NCBI GenBank assembly: GCA_964504385.1
Contig: CAZDEF010000002.1
Location: 1-62,877 of the forward strand
Length of the DNA: 62,877 nt
Source: Limiplasma sp964504385
GTDB lineage: Bacteria > Bacillota > Clostridia > Christensenellales > Aristaeellaceae
Reading direction: 5' to 3'
In this document: in pieces, positions 18,180-27,176 of the stretch
Position numbering within the stretch: position 1 is the first letter of the stretch
How the letters are laid out: every line of letters starts with the position of its first letter
Made by a program: the position numbers and the translations under genes
The notes under the pieces: model-generated
What the model was told of the DNA's origin: nothing
The model's input: the letters and a program-made list of their open reading frames with translations, nothing else
Databases searched by the model: none

Positions 18180-19254
18180 GGATGGTGACGCTGGCCCCGG
18201 TGGGCACACGCGTGCGGATCGCGCCGGTGGTCATGTTGGGCGCGGAGCGCAGGTTCACATAGGTGCCGCTGGGATGATACACCGTGCGGCGGGGCGTGGC
18301 GGGCAGGTTGTGCAGGGAAACGAACTGCGTCATCACATAGCCGGAAATGCCGGTGGACTGATCGGTCACGGAGCACCATTCCGTGCCCTGCTCGTTCACC
18401 CACAGGCGGCGGCCGTTGTACAGCTTATCCAGCACCATGGAAGCGGTGGAGGCGTACTGGCGCAGGTTGAGCGCCTGCGTGGTGCGCGGATTGCTCACCT
18501 CCGCATAGGCCGCTGCGCCCGCGGACGGCGTATCCGCCGCCAAATCGCGCGCGACTACCAGCCCTTCGGCCAGATAATCGCTGCTCATGAAGCCCACATA
18601 GCCGTCGATGCTCACGCACCACCAGCCGTTGCCCTTCGCCAGCACGGACACATAGCGGTCGCCCGGGAACTGGGCGATCACTCCGTAGTTCATGCCGGGG
18701 CCGGAGCGCAGGTTCATGGCGGTGTTGTTGGGGGTCTTGATGGTGGCTACAGTGGGGCTGGATGCATTCCGCACGCCCATGTCCGACACGAATTCGCTGC
18801 GCACATAGCCCACCTGACCATTGATCTCCACGTTGTACCAGCCGTTGTACAAATCGTGCACATACAGCGGCACGCCGTAATAGAAGATATCCAGCACACG
18901 GGCGTTATAGCTGGGCTGTTCGCGGAAATTGAGGAAGGAACCGCCGTTTGCGTTGGTCACCAGCACCGACCAGTGATAGTCCTCCTCATCCACCGCCGTA
19001 ATGTAGTTCTTGCTCATGTAGCCCACACGCCCGTCGGACGTGTAGACGCGGTAGAAATTGTTCTGGCTGCCCACGATCTCCACCCATGTGCCGCGCGCAT
19101 AGCTGCCCAGCCACTGGCTGGAGGAGCTGCCCTGCGAGCGCAGATTGAGCGTATTCGTTCCGCTGACCACGCCGAAGACTTCCGCCAGCGCGCCGCCCAG
19201 CATGCACAGCGATGCCAGCAGGACCAGTCCAAAGACCCATGCGCGTTTTTTCAT
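18103..19254 (-). CDS. Secreted protein with five SH3-like repeats
   Basis: 383 residues. A signal peptide (MKKRAWVFGLVLLASLCMLGGALA) is followed by five bacterial SH3 (SH3_3-like) domains of about 60-70 residues. Each carries an N(L/F)R element (TLNLRSQG, FLNFREQP, AMNLRSGP, ALNLRQYA, YVNLRSAP) and a closing G-Y-V/M strand. Such domains bind peptidoglycan or stem peptides. There is no catalytic domain, so it may be a wall-binding scaffold. AAAGGAGGAGAGAGCA precedes the ATG; the 5' extension upstream lacks a start signal. The 3' end overlaps the convergent YwaF-like gene. Confidence 0.88.
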   Translation of the reverse strand: MKKRAWVFGLVLLASLCMLGGALAEVFGVVSGTNTLNLRSQGSSSSQWLGSYARGTWVEIVGSQNNFYRVYTSDGRVGYMSKNYITAVDEEDYHWSVLVTNANGGSFLNFREQPSYNARVLDIFYYGVPLYVHDLYNGWYNVEINGQVGYVRSEFVSDMGVRNASSPTVATIKTPNNTAMNLRSGPGMNYGVIAQFPGDRYVSVLAKGNGWWCVSIDGYVGFMSSDYLAEGLVVARDLAADTPSAGAAAYAEVSNPRTTQALNLRQYASTASMVLDKLYNGRRLWVNEQGTEWCSVTDQSTGISGYVMTQFVSLHNLPATPRRTVYHPSGTYVNLRSAPNMTTGAIRTRVPTGASVTILSPGPDWCKVQYGGYTGYMMTYFLQ

Positions 19255-19288
19255 TGCTCTCTCCTCCTTTTGAGGATCCTTGCGGATG

Positions 19289-20107
19289 TTACTTGTGATA
19301 CTTTTCCAGTCGCATGACGCGTTCAAACGCCTGCGCGATGGCTTCATCGCTGATGGGCGGATGCGCCTCGCCGTCAAACACCACATGCAGGAAGAACTCA
19401 TGCGTGCCGTTGTTTCCTGTCACGGGGCTGTGGGTCACGTTCACCGCATGCGTGCCTTCCTGCGCGTCCAGCGTATCGCACAGATTACGCAGCAGGGCTG
19501 GAAAGCTCTGCGGATCGATCTCGCCCGTTCTCCGCGCGGCGGGATCGTCCGTTTCAAACAGGGGCTTGACCAGACACATCAGCTCGCCCCGCCCATGCAT
19601 GATGGCGCGGTACTGCGGCACCGCCTTGACCAGCGACAGGTAGCTCAGATCCACGCTGCCCAGATCCGGGACCGGATCCAGCGTCAGCAGCTTTTCATCG
19701 CCCAGATTGGTCTTTTCCAGATTGACCACATGGGGATCCTGTGAAAGGGAACCAGCCAGCTGGCCAAAGCCCACCTCCACCGCATACACAACGGCTGCGC
19801 CGTGCTTGACGAGGCAGTCGGTAAAGCCGCCGGTGCATGCGCCCGCATCGATGCACACGCGGTCCCACACATCGATGCCGAAATCCGCGATCGCGCCTTC
19901 CAGCTTGTAACCGCCCTTACTTACATAACGATCGTTCAGGCCTTTTACCGTCAATGGCTTGTCCAAAGGGATCTTCTGCCCGCCGGTCGTCACCTGCACC
20001 GCGCCGCAGTAGACCGCGCCGCTCATCAGGTACGGCAGCGCGGCCTCCTTTGTTTCAAAAAAGCCTTCGCTCAACAGCCGTTCCATGGCTGTGCTGTTCT
20101 TCTTCAT
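19289..20107 (-). CDS. tlyA: TlyA-family rRNA methyltransferase
   Basis: 272 residues. The N-terminal S4-like RNA-binding segment (MERLLSEGFFETKEAALPYLMSG) and SKGGYKLEGAI lead into a Rossmann FtsJ-like methyltransferase with DAGACTGGFTDCLVKHGA as the SAM-binding motif. TlyA enzymes 2'-O-methylate rRNA and are often annotated hemolysin A. The usual TlyA opening of the S4 domain seems a little shortened. The start overlaps the esterase stop by ATGA, so the two are one operon. Confidence 0.88.
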   Translation of the reverse strand: MKKNSTAMERLLSEGFFETKEAALPYLMSGAVYCGAVQVTTGGQKIPLDKPLTVKGLNDRYVSKGGYKLEGAIADFGIDVWDRVCIDAGACTGGFTDCLVKHGAAVVYAVEVGFGQLAGSLSQDPHVVNLEKTNLGDEKLLTLDPVPDLGSVDLSYLSLVKAVPQYRAIMHGRGELMCLVKPLFETDDPAARRTGEIDPQSFPALLRNLCDTLDAQEGTHAVNVTHSPVTGNNGTHEFFLHVVFDGEAHPPISDEAIAQAFERVMRLEKYHK

Positions 20108-20883
20108 GCGTTGGCCTTTTCCAGCGGCAGCCATGCCAGCACCTGCTCGATATGCTTGTTCCAGAACCGCCACGAATGCACGCCCGGCTCAGTGAAGTAC
20201 GCAATGTCAAACGCCTTGCCGAAGCGCTCGTTGAAACGCTCGTTGGCATGGAACAGGAAATCCTCCGTGCCGCACGCCACATACATCTTGGGCGCCTTTT
20301 CGGGAGTCTTGGCCATTTTTTCGGCCAGACGGGTCAAATTGCCCTTTCCGCTGCGAAGGGAGCTTTCATCGCCGTAGATGTTTTCCATTTCCTTCAGATA
20401 GTCGCTGCCCTGAAGATCCTCGCGCTGGAACACTTCTTCCATCGCCAGCGCACCGGACAGGCTGGCCACGGCGGCGTAGCGGTTGGGATAGGTGAGGCCC
20501 AGTTTCAGCGCGCCATAGCCGCCCATGGACAGACCGGCGGCAAAGCGGTGCTCGCGCTTTTTGCCCACGGGGAAGTAGGTTTCGATCACGCGCGGCAGCT
20601 CCTGCGCGATAAAGGTATCGTACTTCGCGCCGTGCGCCATGTCCATATAGAAGGAACGGTTCACCGCCGGCATGACGATGCACAGACGGTAGTCGCGCGC
20701 CAGCTGCTCCACGCAGGTCTGACGCATCCACATGGTGTGGTCGTCGCTCAGGCCGTGCAGCAGATACAGCACCGGCACCGGCTGCTTGGACTGCTTCAGC
20801 AGCTTTTCTTCGGGCATCAGCACATATGCGGCCGTTTGAATACCCAGCACTTCGCTATAAAAATGAAAATCAGAAAAGACCAT
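20104..20883 (-). CDS. Alpha/beta-hydrolase esterase (EstA/esterase D type)
   Basis: 259 residues. HGLSDDHTMWM supplies the oxyanion-hole region, GLSMGGYGALKLGL holds the nucleophile Ser, and the histidine of PGVHSWRFWNKHI completes the probable triad with an Asp in ACGTEDFLF. The family deacetylates xylans and short acyl esters, or hydrolyses S-formylglutathione. No signal peptide. An in-frame ATG 18 nt upstream is rejected because AAGGAGG sits correctly for the inner ATG (MVFSDFHFY). Confidence 0.88.
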   Translation of the reverse strand: MVFSDFHFYSEVLGIQTAAYVLMPEEKLLKQSKQPVPVLYLLHGLSDDHTMWMRQTCVEQLARDYRLCIVMPAVNRSFYMDMAHGAKYDTFIAQELPRVIETYFPVGKKREHRFAAGLSMGGYGALKLGLTYPNRYAAVASLSGALAMEEVFQREDLQGSDYLKEMENIYGDESSLRSGKGNLTRLAEKMAKTPEKAPKMYVACGTEDFLFHANERFNERFGKAFDIAYFTEPGVHSWRFWNKHIEQVLAWLPLEKANA

Positions 20884-21001
20884 ATCATAAGCCTCCTTCA
20901 TGCTATATCCAGTTCGGGGATCCGATGCATCCCTATCATATCACAAAAGAACCAAAGCATACAAGTAGCCTGAAAAAGCCCGTGGATTTGCGCGATTTCG
21001 T

Positions 21002-21030
21002 TTGCGTTTCTTCCTATGATGAAGTATAAT
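21002..21030 (+). promoter_or_regulatory. Promoter of the riboflavin kinase-ECF-truA operon
   Basis: TTGCGT and TATAAT with a 17-nt spacer, about 60 nt upstream of the riboflavin kinase start. Confidence 0.7.
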
Positions 21031-21090
21031 ACACTCGCATTTTCCATGCGTCTTTTTCGTGTGCGAAGATGCGGACAGGGAGGAATGTTC

Positions 21091-21501
21091 GTGGAAGGAC
21101 TGCCGTTTGAACTGAGCGGGTATGTTGCGCCGGGCAAACAGCTGGGCAGCAAGCTGGGATTTCCAACGGCAAACATCGCCTACGATCCTGACGGCCGCAC
21201 ATGGCCCAAAGAGGGCGTCTATGTAGGGCTGGCGCAGGTGGAAGGCGAAGAGAGACCCTATGTGACCATTCTCAATCAGGGCCGCCACCCCACCGCGCCC
21301 ACCGGCGCGCCCACGGTGGAGGCGCATCTGCTGGGCTATCCGGCCAAGCCGCTGTACGGCTGCCGCCTGCATCTGCGCTATCTGGCCTATCTGCGCCCCG
21401 AAGCCACGTTTCCATCGCTGGAAGCGCTGCGGCAGCAGCTGCAGCGGGACAAGATCCATGCGCTGGATTGGGCGAAGGAGCACCTGCCATCCGAAAGCTA
21501 A
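21091..21501 (+). CDS. Stand-alone riboflavin kinase domain
   Basis: 136 residues covering only the kinase half of RibF (riboflavin to FMN). Diagnostic are GYVAPGKQLGSKLGFPTANI, the EGVYVGLAQVEG strand, NQGRHPTAPTGAPTVEAHLL and the C-terminal helix ending near HALDWAKEHL. The FAD synthetase domain normally N-terminal in bacteria is absent. The start is GTG, 7 nt after GGGAGG; an ATG two codons earlier is too close to that site. It is the first gene of a run continuing into ecfA1, 10 nt later. Confidence 0.85.
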   Translation: MEGLPFELSGYVAPGKQLGSKLGFPTANIAYDPDGRTWPKEGVYVGLAQVEGEERPYVTILNQGRHPTAPTGAPTVEAHLLGYPAKPLYGCRLHLRYLAYLRPEATFPSLEALRQQLQRDKIHALDWAKEHLPSES

Positions 21502-21511
21502 GGAGAACAGA

Positions 21512-22366
21512 ATGGAGAAACGATCCTACACCTTTCCCATGCAGACGCAGGACGTCTGCTATCAGTATGAAGACGCCGACGCACAGGCCGTGGACCATGT
21601 GAGCCTCGACATCGAGAAGGGCTCCTTCGTGGCGGTGCTCGGGCACAACGGCAGCGGCAAGAGCACGCTGGCCAAGATGATGAATGCGCTGTACCTGCCC
21701 AGCAGCGGCAAGGTGCTGGTGTGCGGGCTGGACACCGCTGAGGAAGAGCAGGTGTGGCAGGTGCGCCGCCACGCCGGCATGGTCTTTCAGAACCCGGACA
21801 ACCAGATCGTGGCCAACATCGTGCGCGAGGATGTGGCGTTCGGCCTTGAAAACCTGGGCGTGCCGCAGCCGGAGATGCTCCCCCGCATCGATGCGGCGCT
21901 GGCCGCCGTGCGCATGACCGAGCGCGCTTCCTTTGCCCCGCATATGCTCAGCGGCGGCCAGAAGCAGCGCGTGGCCGTGGCGGGCGTGCTGGCCATGCAG
22001 CCGGAAGTGATGATCCTGGACGAAGCCACCGCCATGCTGGATCCCTCCGGCCGCGCGGATGTGCTCAAAACCGTTCGCCGCCTCAACCGCGAGCAGGGCA
22101 TGACCGTGCTGTGGATCACCCACTTCATGGAGGAGGCCGCGCAGGCTGACCGCGTGGTGGTGCTGGACAAGGGCAGCGTCGCCATGGACGGCAAGCCCGC
22201 TGAGGTATTCGCCAAGGTGGAAGAAATCAAAGCGCTGGGGCTGGACGTGCCGCCCATGGCTGAGCTGGCCATGATGCTCAACCAGAGCGGCATGGATCTG
22301 CCCGCAGGCATCCTCACCGTGGACGATATGGTAAAGGAGCTGAAGCAAAAGCTATGCCGATCCTGA
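21512..22366 (+). CDS. ecfA1: ECF transporter ATPase, A component 1
   Basis: 284 residues. ABC ATPase with Walker A GHNGSGKST (about residue 47), signature LSGGQKQRVAVAGVLAMQ, Walker B VMILDEATAMLDP and switch His in WITHFMEEA. It pairs with EcfA2 and EcfT to energise separate vitamin-binding S components encoded elsewhere. AAGGAGAACAGA precedes the ATG. The 3' end overlaps ecfA2 by 13 nt. Confidence 0.95.
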   Translation: MEKRSYTFPMQTQDVCYQYEDADAQAVDHVSLDIEKGSFVAVLGHNGSGKSTLAKMMNALYLPSSGKVLVCGLDTAEEEQVWQVRRHAGMVFQNPDNQIVANIVREDVAFGLENLGVPQPEMLPRIDAALAAVRMTERASFAPHMLSGGQKQRVAVAGVLAMQPEVMILDEATAMLDPSGRADVLKTVRRLNREQGMTVLWITHFMEEAAQADRVVVLDKGSVAMDGKPAEVFAKVEEIKALGLDVPPMAELAMMLNQSGMDLPAGILTVDDMVKELKQKLCRS

Positions 22367-23220
22367 TCGAACATCTCACGCATACCTACATGCCCGGCAG
22401 CCCCTTTGCCTCCACCGCCCTGCACGATGTGAACCTCACCATTGAGGACGGCGAGCTGATCGGCCTGCTGGGGCACACCGGCAGCGGCAAGACCACGCTG
22501 ATCCAGCACCTGAACGGTCTGGTGAAGCCCACCAGCGGCCGCATCGTGGTGGACGGCATCGACCTGACCGAAAAGGGCGTCAGCCTGCTGGAAGTGCGCA
22601 AAAAGGTGGGGCTGGTGTTCCAGTACCCCGAATATCAGCTGTTTGAAGAGACCGTGGCCAAAGACATCGCCTTTGGCCCAAAGAATATGGGCCTGAAGCC
22701 GGACGAGATCGACCAGCGCGTGCGCCGCGCCATGGAGCAGGTGGGGCTTTGCTACGACGATATCGCCGAGCGCTCGCCCTTCGAGCTCAGCGGCGGTCAG
22801 ATGCGCCGCGTGGCCATTGCCGGCGTGCTGGCCATGCAGCCCAAGGTGCTCATTCTGGACGAGCCCACCGCCGGGTTGGATCCCGCCGGGCGCAGGAGCA
22901 TCCTTCGCATGATCTGCTCTCTGCACGCTGCGGGCGGGCTGACGGTCATCATGGTCAGCCACAGCATGGACGATATCTCCACCCTCGCCACCCGGCTGGT
23001 GGTGATGAGCCGCGGCGAAATGGTGCTGACCGGCACGCCGCGCGAGGTCTTCCTGCAGCAGGAGCTGCTGGAGTCCATCGGGCTGGGGGTGCCGCAGGCC
23101 GCGCAGCTCGTCCACGCGCTGCGCGCGGAAGGCTTCGACCTGCCCAATGACCTGTATACGCTGGACGAGGTGCGCACCGCCATCCTCGGGCTGATGAAAA
23201 AGGAGGACGGCGCATGCTGA
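22354..23220 (+). CDS. ecfA2: ECF transporter ATPase, A component 2
   Basis: 288 residues with GHTGSGKTT, LSGGQMRRVAIAGVLAMQ, VLILDEPTAGLDP and the switch His in VSHSMDDIS. The C-terminal helical extension typical of EcfA proteins (LLESIGLGVPQAAQLVHAL) is present. It overlaps its neighbours on both sides (13 and 7 nt), consistent with stoichiometric A1/A2/T expression. Confidence 0.95.
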   Translation: MPILIEHLTHTYMPGSPFASTALHDVNLTIEDGELIGLLGHTGSGKTTLIQHLNGLVKPTSGRIVVDGIDLTEKGVSLLEVRKKVGLVFQYPEYQLFEETVAKDIAFGPKNMGLKPDEIDQRVRRAMEQVGLCYDDIAERSPFELSGGQMRRVAIAGVLAMQPKVLILDEPTAGLDPAGRRSILRMICSLHAAGGLTVIMVSHSMDDISTLATRLVVMSRGEMVLTGTPREVFLQQELLESIGLGVPQAAQLVHALRAEGFDLPNDLYTLDEVRTAILGLMKKEDGAC

Positions 23221-24020
23221 GAGACATCACGCTGGGGCAGTATCTGCCCGGAAACACCCCCGTTCACCGGTTGGATCCGCGGTGCAAGATCATTCTGACC
23301 ATTCTGTACATCGTCATCATTTTCTGCGTTTCCAGTCCCATCTGGTATGTCTGGCCGCTGCTATATGTGCTGCTGGCCACCCGCCTGTCCGGCCTCAAGC
23401 CCAAAAACCTGCTCAGATCCATCAAGCCCCTGCGCTTTCTGCTCATCCTCACCTTTGTGCTCAACCTGTTTTTCTCCACAGGCGAAACCGTTTGGCTGCA
23501 ATGGGGCATCCTGAAGCTGACGAAGGAAGGCCTTGTCACCGCCATCCACTTTGCCATGCGGCTGGTGTTTCTGGTTGCCGGCACGTCCATCCTGACGCTC
23601 ACCACCTCCCCCATTGCCCTGTCGGACGGTATCGAGCTGCTGCTTGGGCCGCTGAAGGTGATCCGTTTCCCCGCGCACGAGCTGGCCATGATGATGACCA
23701 TCGCCCTGCGCTTCATCCCCACCCTGATCGAAGAAGCGGACAAGATCATGAAAGCGCAGATGGCGCGCGGCGCGGATTTTGAAAGCGGTAATCTGATCAA
23801 GCGGGCCAAGGCCATGATCCCCCTGCTGGTGCCGCTGTTCGTGAGCGCCTTCCGCCGGGCCAACGATCTGGCCATGGCCATGGAAGCGCGCTGCTATCAC
23901 GGCGGCGAAGGGCGCACCCGTCTGCGCGTGCTCAAATACACCCGGGCGGATCTGTGGGCGCTGCTGATCACCGTCGGCGTGCTGGTCGCCACACTGCTGT
24001 GCGGGAAGTGGATCGCATGA
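23214..24020 (+). CDS. ecfT: ECF transporter transmembrane component T
   Basis: 268 residues with about five membrane helices. It opens with LGQYLPGNTPVHRLDPRCKI and contains the two coupling motifs: QMARGADF and MAMEARCYHGG, each with the Ala-Arg-Gly/Cys-type grip of EcfT on the ATPases. The stop overlaps the truA start (ATGA). Confidence 0.95.
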   Translation: MLRDITLGQYLPGNTPVHRLDPRCKIILTILYIVIIFCVSSPIWYVWPLLYVLLATRLSGLKPKNLLRSIKPLRFLLILTFVLNLFFSTGETVWLQWGILKLTKEGLVTAIHFAMRLVFLVAGTSILTLTTSPIALSDGIELLLGPLKVIRFPAHELAMMMTIALRFIPTLIEEADKIMKAQMARGADFESGNLIKRAKAMIPLLVPLFVSAFRRANDLAMAMEARCYHGGEGRTRLRVLKYTRADLWALLITVGVLVATLLCGKWIA

Positions 24021-24835
24021 CGCCGCTGCCGCCCATCGTAAAGGAGGCTCCCGCCGAGGGGACGCACCGCGTGCTGCTGACCGTCAGCTACGACGGCACC
24101 AACTACGCGGGCTGGCAGCTGCAGGAAAACGCCGTAGCCGTGCAGCAGCGGCTGGAAGAAGCGCTGGAGAAGCTGATCCGCTCGCCCATCCGCGTCACCG
24201 GCGCCAGCCGCACCGATGCCGGTGTGCATGCGCTGGGGCAGCGCGTGCACTTTGACACTCTCAGCCGCATTCCGGCGGACAAGTACCCCTTCGCACTCAA
24301 CACCTGTCTGCCGCCGGACATCCGCGTGGTAGAGGGCAAAGAGGTACCGGGTGATTTTCACGCCCGTTTCGACGCCAAGGGCAAGCGCTACACCTACCGC
24401 ATCCACAACGCGCCCCATGCCAGCGCCCTGTACCGCAACACGACTGCGCATGTGCCCTACAAGCTGGATGTGCCGCTGATGCAGAAATGCCTGCCCGATC
24501 TGCTGGGCACGCACGATTTTGCCGCCTTTCAGGCGTCCGGCGGCACAGCCAAGACCACCGTGCGCACCATCAGCGACATCCGCCTTGTGCAGGAGGACGA
24601 ACGGCTCACGCTGACGGTATTTGGCAACGCTTTTCTGTACAACATGGTGCGCATCATCGCGGGCACGATGCTGGATATCGGCATGGGCCGCGCACCGGCA
24701 GATGCCTTCCGCACAGCGCTGGAAACCGGCGACCGGCTGGCGCTGGGGATCACCGCCCCGGCCTGCGGGCTGGAGCTGACGCGTGTTTACTATGCGGACG
24801 AGCTGGCACAAGCAGGATTTTGCCCCTTCGCGTAG
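24017..24835 (+). CDS. truA: tRNA pseudouridine synthase A
   Basis: 272 residues. TruA converts U38-U40 of tRNA anticodon arms to pseudouridine. It shows VSYDGTNYAGWQ, the catalytic Asp in GASRTDAGVHALGQ, RFDAKGKRYTYRI and the C-terminal LFGNAF-like stretch followed by MVRIIAGTMLDIG. The order ecfA1-ecfA2-ecfT-truA is common in Bacillota. The start overlaps ecfT by 4 nt. Confidence 0.95.
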   Translation: MTPLPPIVKEAPAEGTHRVLLTVSYDGTNYAGWQLQENAVAVQQRLEEALEKLIRSPIRVTGASRTDAGVHALGQRVHFDTLSRIPADKYPFALNTCLPPDIRVVEGKEVPGDFHARFDAKGKRYTYRIHNAPHASALYRNTTAHVPYKLDVPLMQKCLPDLLGTHDFAAFQASGGTAKTTVRTISDIRLVQEDERLTLTVFGNAFLYNMVRIIAGTMLDIGMGRAPADAFRTALETGDRLALGITAPACGLELTRVYYADELAQAGFCPFA

Positions 24836-24886
24836 AAGTTAAACATGTTGAACTCTTTCACCTTTCCAGAAAGCGAGTGACCTCTC

Positions 24887-25774
24887 ATGGCTGATTTCAT
24901 CCTGAGCTGCTGTTCCACTGCCGACCTGAGCGCGCAGCATTTTGAAGAACGGGGCATCCACTCTATCTGCTTTCATTACATGCTGGACGGCGTTAACTAC
25001 GATGATGATTTGGGCCAGTCCATTCCGTTCGACAAGTTCTATGCCGCCATGGCCAACGGCGCTGAGACCCGTACCTCGCAGGTGAATGTGGAGGAATATG
25101 TGGCCTATTTTGAGAGCTTTTTGAAGCAGGGGCTGGACGTGCTGCACATCTCCCTGTCCAGCGGCATTTCCGGCACCTACAATTCCGCCTGCATCGCCCG
25201 CAACGAACTGGCTGAAAAGTACCCGGAGCGCAAGCTGTATATTGTGGATTCGCTGGGTGCGTCCTCCGGCTACGGCCTGCTGATGGATCAGCTGGCCGAT
25301 CTGCGCGACGCGGGACAATCCATCGACGATGTGCATCAGTTTGCCCGCGCCAATCGTCTGAAGCTGCACCACTGGTTCTTCTCCACCGATCTGACCTTCT
25401 ACGTCAAGGGCGGACGCATTTCCAAGGCGTCCGGCTTCTTCGGCACCATGCTCAACATCTGCCCGCTGCTCAACATGAGCAACGACGGCAAGCTGATCCC
25501 CCGCCACAAGATCCGCGGCAAGAACAAGGTGATCCGCGAGATCGTGAAGAAGATGGAGGAGCATGCGCAGGGCGGGCTGAACTACAGCGGCAAGTGCTAC
25601 GTCTGCCACTCCGCCTGTCTGCAGGACGCGCAGGCCGTGGCCCGCTTGGTGGAGGAGCGTTTCCCCCATCTCAACGGCAAGGTGCTCATCAACAATGTTG
25701 GCACCACCATCGGCAGCCACACCGGCCCCGGCACCGTGGCGCTGTTCTTCTGGGGCGATGAACGGGTGGACTGA
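24887..25774 (+). CDS. DegV family fatty-acid-binding protein
   Basis: 295 residues. Contains SCCSTADLS near the start, ETRTSQVNVEEY, and HISLSSGISGTYNSACIA with the ligand-binding Thr/Ser loops. DegV proteins (FakB-like) bind a fatty acid; some present it to a kinase. The C-terminal half has GGRISKASGFFGTMLNICP. No strong ribosome binding site precedes the ATG (only AAAGCGAG about 12 nt upstream), so expression may depend on read-through from truA. Confidence 0.9.
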   Translation: MADFILSCCSTADLSAQHFEERGIHSICFHYMLDGVNYDDDLGQSIPFDKFYAAMANGAETRTSQVNVEEYVAYFESFLKQGLDVLHISLSSGISGTYNSACIARNELAEKYPERKLYIVDSLGASSGYGLLMDQLADLRDAGQSIDDVHQFARANRLKLHHWFFSTDLTFYVKGGRISKASGFFGTMLNICPLLNMSNDGKLIPRHKIRGKNKVIREIVKKMEEHAQGGLNYSGKCYVCHSACLQDAQAVARLVEERFPHLNGKVLINNVGTTIGSHTGPGTVALFFWGDERVD

Positions 25775-25844
25775 TCTTTTCTGTGTCTTTTTGCTCTGAG
25801 GAATGTTTCTGCGCGAGCGCGGAAACGCCCGCCCGGCAAAGCCG

Positions 25845-25923
25845 GTCGATACGATCACACTTGGAGGGTTGCGTCCCTCCTTTTTCAACAAGCTGTGAGG
25901 CCGCCAAAGGCGGCCTCACAGCT
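25845..25923 (+). repeat. Dispersed intergenic element, copy 1
   Basis: Core GTCGATACGATC (25845-25856), TTGGAGGG...CCCTCC, T tract, CAACAAGCTG, then a 15-bp perfect hairpin at 25891-25905/25909-25923 with loop AAA. The same order of parts is seen at 29011. Confidence 0.6.
25863..25885 (+). terminator. Terminator after degV
   Basis: GGAGGG-TTGCGT-CCCTCC followed by TTTTT, lying within the dispersed element. Confidence 0.75.
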
Positions 25924-25942
25924 GTATCACAAGGAGCGCGCC

Positions 25943-27130
25943 ATGACACGAAAGTGGAATTATGAAATACTGTTTGTGCAGACTGTGGCGATCGCGGCCA
26001 TGGTCCTTGGGCACACGGGGCCTGAACTGTCCATTGGCGGCTTGACGCCATTCCCCTATTATTCGTGGCACATGCCCATCTTCGTGTTCATTTCCGGCGT
26101 GCTGCTTTCGGAAAAGGGCAGCTACCTTGCGTTCATGCGGCGCAAATGCCTGCACCTGCTTCTGCCCGCGCTGGGCGTGCGGCTGGCGCTGACAGGACTG
26201 GCGCTGCTCGGCTCGCGCAGCGGCCTGTATGCAGGCGGACTGACGCTGACAGCGGAAGGTCTGCTGGTCGATCCTTTTTTCATGTGCAACGCCTATCCGC
26301 TGTCCAACGCCATGTGGTTCATCTTCCAGCTGTTTGTGCTGGAAGCGATCTACGGCGCGTTCATCCGGCTGCCGGGCAAGCGCACAGAGGTGCTGGTGCT
26401 GGCCGGCACGCTGGCGCTGAGTCTGGCCTCGCTCTATTGGGTGCGCAATGTCATCGGCAGCGAGCCGCAGGACTGGGCGCTTCTGGCGTGCCGCACGGCG
26501 TTTCTGTTGCTCTTTATGGCGGCTGGGCATTTCTACCGCCGGTTTCCTGCCCGCTGGCGCATCAGTCCGTGGATCGTGCTTCTGCTGACGGTGCTGGTGC
26601 AAACAGGCTACCTGCTGCTGAGCGGGCACGACATCACCTTCTCGGTACACCCCATGGAGGTGTTCAAACCGACCTGTTTCTTCATGCCCATCCTCACCTC
26701 GCTGACGGCGGCAGCCGTGCTGCTAGCCATCGCCAAGATCCTGTCGCCCCGCCTGCAAGGCAACCGCCTGCTGCTGGCCGTAGGCGGCGGCACCAAATAT
26801 GTGGTGTACTTACACGAGCTGTGCCTGCTGCTGATCAACTGCGTATGGATGGTGCTCTGCCACCGCACCGGTTCACCGTTGTTTGACGGGTTCTATTACG
26901 ACATGATCCGCGCGCCGTGGTATGTCTTCGCGCTGGGCGGCAGCAACTGGGCGCGTCTGCCCTACATCGTGCTGAGCGTCCTGCTGCCGGTGGGAAGCGC
27001 CCAGCTGGCGCATCGCCTGCCCAAGCGCTGGATGCGCATCGCCCTATGGAGCGCGCTGTGGCTGATGGCGGCGGCGTTCATCCTTCTCATGGGCAAATAT
27101 GCTGCCGAGGCCGTCGGCCTACTGCCGTAA
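25943..27130 (+). CDS. Acyltransferase-3 family membrane protein
   Basis: 395 residues with about ten hydrophobic helices. The N-terminal motif (MVLGHTGPEL, then WHMPIFVFISGVLLSEKGSY) matches acyltransferase 3 enzymes, which O-acetylate cell-envelope sugars or lipids; the conserved His is H-T-G. AAGGAGCGCGCC precedes the ATG. It stands alone between terminators. The acceptor is unknown. Confidence 0.85.
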   Translation: MTRKWNYEILFVQTVAIAAMVLGHTGPELSIGGLTPFPYYSWHMPIFVFISGVLLSEKGSYLAFMRRKCLHLLLPALGVRLALTGLALLGSRSGLYAGGLTLTAEGLLVDPFFMCNAYPLSNAMWFIFQLFVLEAIYGAFIRLPGKRTEVLVLAGTLALSLASLYWVRNVIGSEPQDWALLACRTAFLLLFMAAGHFYRRFPARWRISPWIVLLLTVLVQTGYLLLSGHDITFSVHPMEVFKPTCFFMPILTSLTAAAVLLAIAKILSPRLQGNRLLLAVGGGTKYVVYLHELCLLLINCVWMVLCHRTGSPLFDGFYYDMIRAPWYVFALGGSNWARLPYIVLSVLLPVGSAQLAHRLPKRWMRIALWSALWLMAAAFILLMGKYAAEAVGLLP

Positions 27131-27172
27131 ATCAAACCCGCCCGCAGGCTGCTTTCTGCGGGCGGGTTTGAT
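27131..27172. terminator. Bidirectional terminator between convergent genes
   Basis: A 16-bp perfect stem (27131-27146/27157-27172) with ATCAAA/TTTGAT ends. It is shared by the acyltransferase (plus) and lipoprotein (minus) genes. Confidence 0.9.
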
Positions 27173-27176
27173 CGGT

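Noticed and set aside
21031..21090. FMN riboswitch before the riboflavin kinase gene
   Set aside because: The leader is about 60 nt and lacks the conserved FMN-aptamer helices.
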